From the NCBI GenBank assembly GCA_025403435.1, contig CM046327.1, forward strand, positions 14,314,218-14,378,217: a stretch of 64,000 nucleotides of DNA, written 5' to 3'. The translations under genes and the position numbers were made by a program. The notes below the pieces were generated by a model. It was not told where the DNA came from. It made no database searches and saw nothing but the letters and a program-made list of their open reading frames with translations. How positions within the stretch are numbered: position 1 is the first letter of the stretch; every line of letters begins with the position of its first letter. The DNA is from Artocarpus heterophyllus. Taxonomy: Eukaryota; Streptophyta; Magnoliopsida; Rosales; Moraceae. This document shows, one piece after another, positions 59,031-64,000 of the stretch.

Positions 59031-59973
59031 GATCAATGATTAGAACTTTAAACCACCTTCTCATAAAATGTCCACAATTTTTTTAAATCATGTTTCATGT
59101 TTCACTAAATGATCGGCTTAATAAAAAATGACTCATCAGTTTACCAAGTAAATCACCATTGAATTATGAGGATATAACCAAAAAAATGACGACAATTAAT
59201 ACGTGTCCTAAAAGGGAATTCCGTACAGTTTCTTTATTGATTATGATCACTTGAATCTACTGGGGATGATTAGGAATTCTCTTGGTTGCTCCAAATACAA
59301 AACACAACCACAAAACATGCCAGAAGAATTGTTGAAGATCAACAACAACAAAAACAGCAACAAACAAACAGACAGGAGTGAAACAAAAACATAAAAATTG
59401 TAGTAAATAGCACTTTTATAAAACTAATTGCAAGTAAATAGTAGATTTTAAAAATATTTGTAGTATAAAAAATTTACTAGATAAAAAATCTTTTTCCTAC
59501 AAGTAAAAATAAATAAATTACCAAGTCAATTTTCTATTCATTGTTATTTATTGCAAATATTTCTAAAACCTATTTTTATTTCATGTAAAAATTCTATTTA
59601 CTTAAATTTCCCAGGACAATAATATGCTTGGTTTAGCTTGGATTCCGTAGCGTCAAAACAAGCAACTAAAACTAATAACCACAGTCCATATATTTAGTTG
59701 AGGTAAAATTAATTTCCCTTCCTCGTGTTTTGCAATTTACATGACATTGGCAAACAGCCTTCTTCTAGCCTTTTTTTTTATCTATATATATATATATATG
59801 TATGTATATAAATACATATTTTACAGATGTAAAGACAGGTGATCCTGCAAAACCTACAACGATGAAATGAGGCAGACAATCCATAGAACTCTTAGCAATT
59901 CATATAGACGCTCAACTAGCTTAGAATAGTTTAGACATGCCAATTACCAGAAAGATAGTAACGGCGTAGAGTT
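59031..59973. other. Spacer between the retroelement and the AAED1-like gene
   Basis: About 940 bp, AT-rich, with an (AT)n tract near 59,783-59,800. It contains the 3' flank of the gene that ends at 59,974. No other gene is seen. Confidence 0.5.
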
Positions 59974-62481
59974 TCAAGAGATGGGAACCTTGCAACAAAC
60001 GTCGAAGATGTCGTTTAATGGAGCATGGTCACCTGTGCCCTCATCTTTCCTTGCATATAACAATTGCTTACCTTTAAAGACAAACATTCCACCCTGATTC
60101 ATATGAAAGAAAATGCTCGAATATAAGAACAATATTTGTGGCATTGAAGAAGCAACTCAAGATACTAAATTGATAATTTGGTATTGAAGGTCAAAAGTAA
60201 AGCTAATATGGTGCCTGAAGTGCTGGAATGAACAAGATCAGACCTGTTGTAACACACTACTTCGATCATCTGGGGTCGCTTCAATGCTATAGTTCTTCAT
60301 AGCTTTCTGCAGAGCTTCAAATCTAGAAAATACCTTAGCCTGTCATAACAGAAGTTTTAACAATAGTATGTAATCGATCATTCAAAACACACCCTTCTGT
60401 AAACACTCACGAAGCATAAGATTTCAAAATGAAGAGGAAAAAAACAAATCTTACACTGGCTGGATTGAAGAATGTACGGCCTAATCCGTAGTACAAGCCC
60501 AGAACATCATATGCCTAAAAGAAAGTGTCATCCATCGTTTGAATTTTTTTAAACAAGCAAGATATCCAATAACTAATAGGAAAAAAGAAAAAAAAAAAAA
60601 GGTTAGACTAATGAAATAGAAGCACTACCTTGCGATCAGGATCAGCATAAAGGCAATCCATGGGAAATGGCAACTAAACATGAAACAAAAGGAGAAAATG
60701 AATCAACATCATTGATAAAAATAAGATATATCCCAAATTCAAAATACCTTTCAACATTGCTTTATCCAAATATATGTGCAGTTCGTAGTAATCCATCACA
60801 CTTCCCATCCGTCTAATTTTAAAGCATGTAACATGGATAATGAACCACAATCATGTTCTGCGGCATGCTTATTTTAAAAGGAATTAAAGCCGAGTTCAAA
60901 TTTGTTGTCCTCTTTTTACTGTCGTATTTGTTGTCCCTCCAATTAAAGATTGACAATACTAAGAAAGTTGCTATTCACGGTGTTAACTATGAAGTGATGA
61001 AGCACGAAGGAGTAGAAAAGAACCCTGCAAAGCTTGAACTTTCTTTTCTTTTCTAAATTCTTTTTGGCTCAGAACAGATATACAAAAAAAGAAAAATGAG
61101 AAAACAGTACAGCAAACTGTGCTAAGTACCAAAACACAATAGAAACCATCTTTTCTTCAGACAAGTTTTTTTCCCCAAAGGAATTTGGTAAGTCTCTCCC
61201 CTCAAAGAGGAAAGACTGAACCAGACCGCTACCCCTCTGAGCGTATCTCTAAAGTAAACTAGAGGGGAGATTTTTATAGCCAGGTTGTGCTTGTGCGATG
61301 CATGTGATTCTAGTTGCTATTATGAGAGAGCCTCCAAGTTTTCTCTCATTTGAATAGCCAGCTATCTAGATTCGATGAGACAGTCTAAGCCCCCCCCCAA
61401 AAAAAAAAGGCTTAAGTAGGAAAGAAGGAAAGAGAGAAAGATGAAGATATTGAAAAGATAAGTCAACACTTATAATGACATTGACAGCAATAAAGAGTTG
61501 AAAAAGAAGCTGATCAGTTTATGGTAAGTGAACATCGTAAATAGCAACTTTAATAGTCTCTGTTGTTCAGAATTTTAATGAAGTACATCTTTAACTAAAA
61601 AGACAGCAAATGAGAGAACAAAAATGTAGGCAACAGATTTGGATTCCAACATATGATGTCATGTCTGACAGACTTGACCATATTGATTTCCATTCTCTAC
61701 TTGTTCAAATCAAGGGTTCTTGTTAAACAGAACCTTTTGAAACATATCATGGTTGTGAAGCAGCCAAAAACATGAACATCAATCATGCAACAGCTTTAGT
61801 AACTGAATTATACTTTAAATAAGTACGCCACATGACATGATAGTGGGTGACTATCTACGACTACATGCTTTCCATCTTTAGCGCACCCATACACAACAAG
61901 GGCAGCTATATGTTTTTCTTTAATATTGTTGAGAAAGTTATCACTATATTCAATCTATGGCACATCCTAGAGCCATCGAAGGTTGCAATCCTAGTTTCTA
62001 AGTGCGTGCAACACAATAGCACTCAACAATACACCTTAACCTTAAATTGATAAAATTACTATGTATATCAAGATAATGTTTCTGCAGTGCTATCAAAGCA
62101 GACAACAGGCACTTTGAAGGTTAGACACTGCATGCTTGACATAAGCAGATGTTGATTTTGTGAAGTCGGTATCAACTTCTACATGTCATGTCCCCTTTAG
62201 TTCTACAGACTTCCGCTGCAGCTTGCTAGTTGCTAGCGTGTGCCTAGTCAAATCCAATAGATGCCAAACATATGACTATCTAACAAACATGACATATTCA
62301 TTACACATTCAATTTTGACACTGAAGACGCTGTTAAAACTATCATCATAGGAAATAGAAAACAAACTCTTTCTCCGAGAATACGAGCTTTATCTGGAGTA
62401 CCAACACCAACTGCAACTAGCTTTACACCAGCTGAATCAAATCTTTCTTTTGCTTCTTTCAGAGCTGAAGCAAGCTCCCAA
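59974..62481 (-). CDS. AAED1/PRXL2-type thioredoxin-fold protein, 3' five exons (5' part missing)
   Basis: Plant members of this AhpC/TSA-like (peroxiredoxin-like 2) family are mostly plastid-targeted proteins of unproved redox function. Five exons are read on the minus strand: 62367-62481, 60629-60673, 60455-60514, 60244-60339, 59974-60093. All junctions have GT-AG borders and keep phase; the first listed exon begins with the third base of a codon (probably TGT, Cys). The product reads WELASALKEAKERF, then VAVGVGTPDKARIL, LPFPMDCLYADPDRK, AYDVLGLYYGLGRTFFNPAS, then SSVLQQ, GGMFVFKGKQLLYARKDEGTGDH and ends KVPIS. These 145 complete codons cover the C-terminal part of the fold. The N-terminal part with the transit peptide and the RHFGC-x-CC region was not found up to 64,000, so it lies beyond the window or has been lost. 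The intron of about 1.7 kb between the first two listed exons is long for this gene. Confidence 0.88.
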
Positions 62482-62489
62482 CTAGAAGC

Positions 62490-64000
62490 AACCACAAGAT
62501 GCGATGAGTCACAAAAAATACAACAACTTAGACGAAACCGACACTAAAAAGCTCCTTGTACATATTATTTACCAGCAAAAACAACCAAAGTGTCTCAATA
62601 AAGCAACAACAGCTATTCCCTGGAACAAAAAACAACAGAACGAATTACTCCAAAGTGTTAGAAGAGTTGCATCTATATCTTACGTTTTACAAATTGTGTT
62701 AAAAACCCTACTCAGAGGGAAAAAAAAAGTTCTTAACACTACTTGTTACTTCCCAAAGAGTTCGTTTTTAACATGATTTGTCAATTTCACAGGATAATTT
62801 TTTTACAAGTTTTGTAAAATATAAAGAATAAGTTTAGCATTTTTGAAAACGTCGGGTAGAACTGATCATTTCAATTAAAAAAAAGGAAGTTTGCATTTTA
62901 TCGCTATATAAAATGATGTTTGTGCATATATATGTACAGTTATACACATAATGACATACGTGCATTTCTCGATAAATACTGATATACATACATTACATCT
63001 ATATACCGATATACATAATACATACATATATTATAATATGTTGTGTTTTTTACCAAAAAGTTTTTTGTAGAAGTGGCATTGGTGAGGCACTGTATCTAGA
63101 GAGCTACTATAGTCCTCTAGTCAAGAAACTTTGGCTTCTCGCTTTCATGGCTGGTTGTTTGTTCATATGGGACCTTACGAATAAGGTGCATTTCAAAAGG
63201 GATGGTGTGCACTGGTTGCTGCTTGCACCTATGCTCTCAGCTATATTAGCCTATTAGGTAGTCTAGGCTTTTCAAGTTTGGTTATTTGTATAATTCAGCT
63301 TCTGAGACATGCATTCTATATAAGTTACATGTTTGTTAGCTTTTGCCTTGCAGTCCTAGGGTTCTTGTTTCCTAGATTACTCCTCCTTTAGATTAAGTAA
63401 AGGTCAACAACACTGATGGTTTAGCTACGGCGCTCCTGGCGTGACTGCTTGTGGTGGAAGTTTCAGGAATTGTTTGTGGCTGTTTCAACTTTTTCCTTGG
63501 AGAAAGTACTTCTTTTGAAGCTGAAATGTAGCCTGTGATTGATTGCTATTTCCACTGCACGAGAATGGTTGTCATAAGTTGTGGTTTGAGAGTGATTCTT
63601 CCTTGATCACTTCTCTCTTGAGCTCCAAGTCTTAGAAGGTTCATTAGAGGCTGTGTAATAACTAATGCAGGGCTCTTTCTTCCTCCCAGAGGATGCAGTT
63701 TCGGTGTTCCCATGTGTTTTAAGAAGCTAATGAGTCTGCAGACAAGCTTGCTAATCTTGGGATCATTAATAGTAATAGGATGTGTTGGTCTCCTTGTTCT
63801 AGCTCCTTGGATTTTTATGCCAACAGGGACTATATTGGTTTACCTTTTTACAGATTCACTTAATTGTTTTGAGGTGGTTATTTTTGTTGTTTCTACTCCT
63901 TAATAATATGAGCCTCAGTTGAGATGTTGAGATGATTATATATATTATATATATATATATATATGTACATATATTTTTTTTGAGATGTTGAGATGATATA
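62490..64000. other. Region upstream of the visible AAED1-like exons
   Basis: Probably intron or upstream DNA of the AAED1-like gene. From about 63,050 to 63,910 the sequence is less AT-biased and ends in a T-rich stretch followed by TTAATAATATGAGCCTCAG, reminiscent of the 3' part of a LINE, but no reverse transcriptase is visible. (TA)n follows at 63,936-63,965. The 63-residue frame at 63,712-63,903 is hydrophobic and not called. Confidence 0.4.

Overview
The window is eudicot plant nuclear DNA. It is AT-rich (roughly 30% GC by eye), has GT-AG introns of plant type, many AT microsatellites and miniature repeats, LTR retroelements, and genes of plant-specific families. Gene density is low: one complete host gene, one 5'-incomplete host gene, one small RNA-binding gene, one decayed gene, and mobile DNA.

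Layout. 1-11.4 kb is mostly non-coding, with an unrecognised 121-residue ORF at 3.7-4.0 kb and a GC-richer patch at 7.2-7.6 kb. 11.5-14.7 kb (minus strand) holds an AINTEGUMENTA (ANT) orthologue in nine coding exons, including a 9-nt microexon; the exons join to 658 codons plus stop. 17,781-25,958 is a complete, apparently very young LTR retrotransposon: 1,974-bp LTRs that look identical, a TAACG target duplication, and a tRNA-Met primer site and polypurine tract on the minus strand. No gag or pol is visible inside it. Two intact minus-strand (element-sense) ORFs are: a 173-residue basic Cys-rich protein, and an intronless LOG-like protein of the cytokinin-nucleotide phosphoribohydrolase family. 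This is the most interesting system in the window. 31.2-33.2 kb is a solo LTR with a perfect CTTCA duplication, nested in an older foldback element. 35.9-36.7 kb is a full-length but dead short-chain dehydrogenase (AYR1-like) with three in-frame stops and a lost catalytic Tyr. 44.1-44.6 kb encodes a single-RRM protein. 46.5-47.0 kb is a decayed retrotransposon gag fragment, and 47.5-49.1 kb is three tandem copies of a unit of about 0.56 kb. 51.5-59.0 kb holds two diverged copies of one pararetrovirus-like retroelement facing each other as a large inverted repeat. 60.0-62.5 kb (minus strand) is the 3' five exons of an AAED1/PRXL2-type thioredoxin-fold gene whose 5' exons are not in the window.

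How things may relate. The retrotransposon lies about 3 kb upstream of the ANT start codon. ANT promotes organ growth, and LOG enzymes activate cytokinin, so the pairing invites a look, but nothing in the sequence shows that it is more than chance. The rest is a typical mosaic of nested and decayed repeats between sparse genes.
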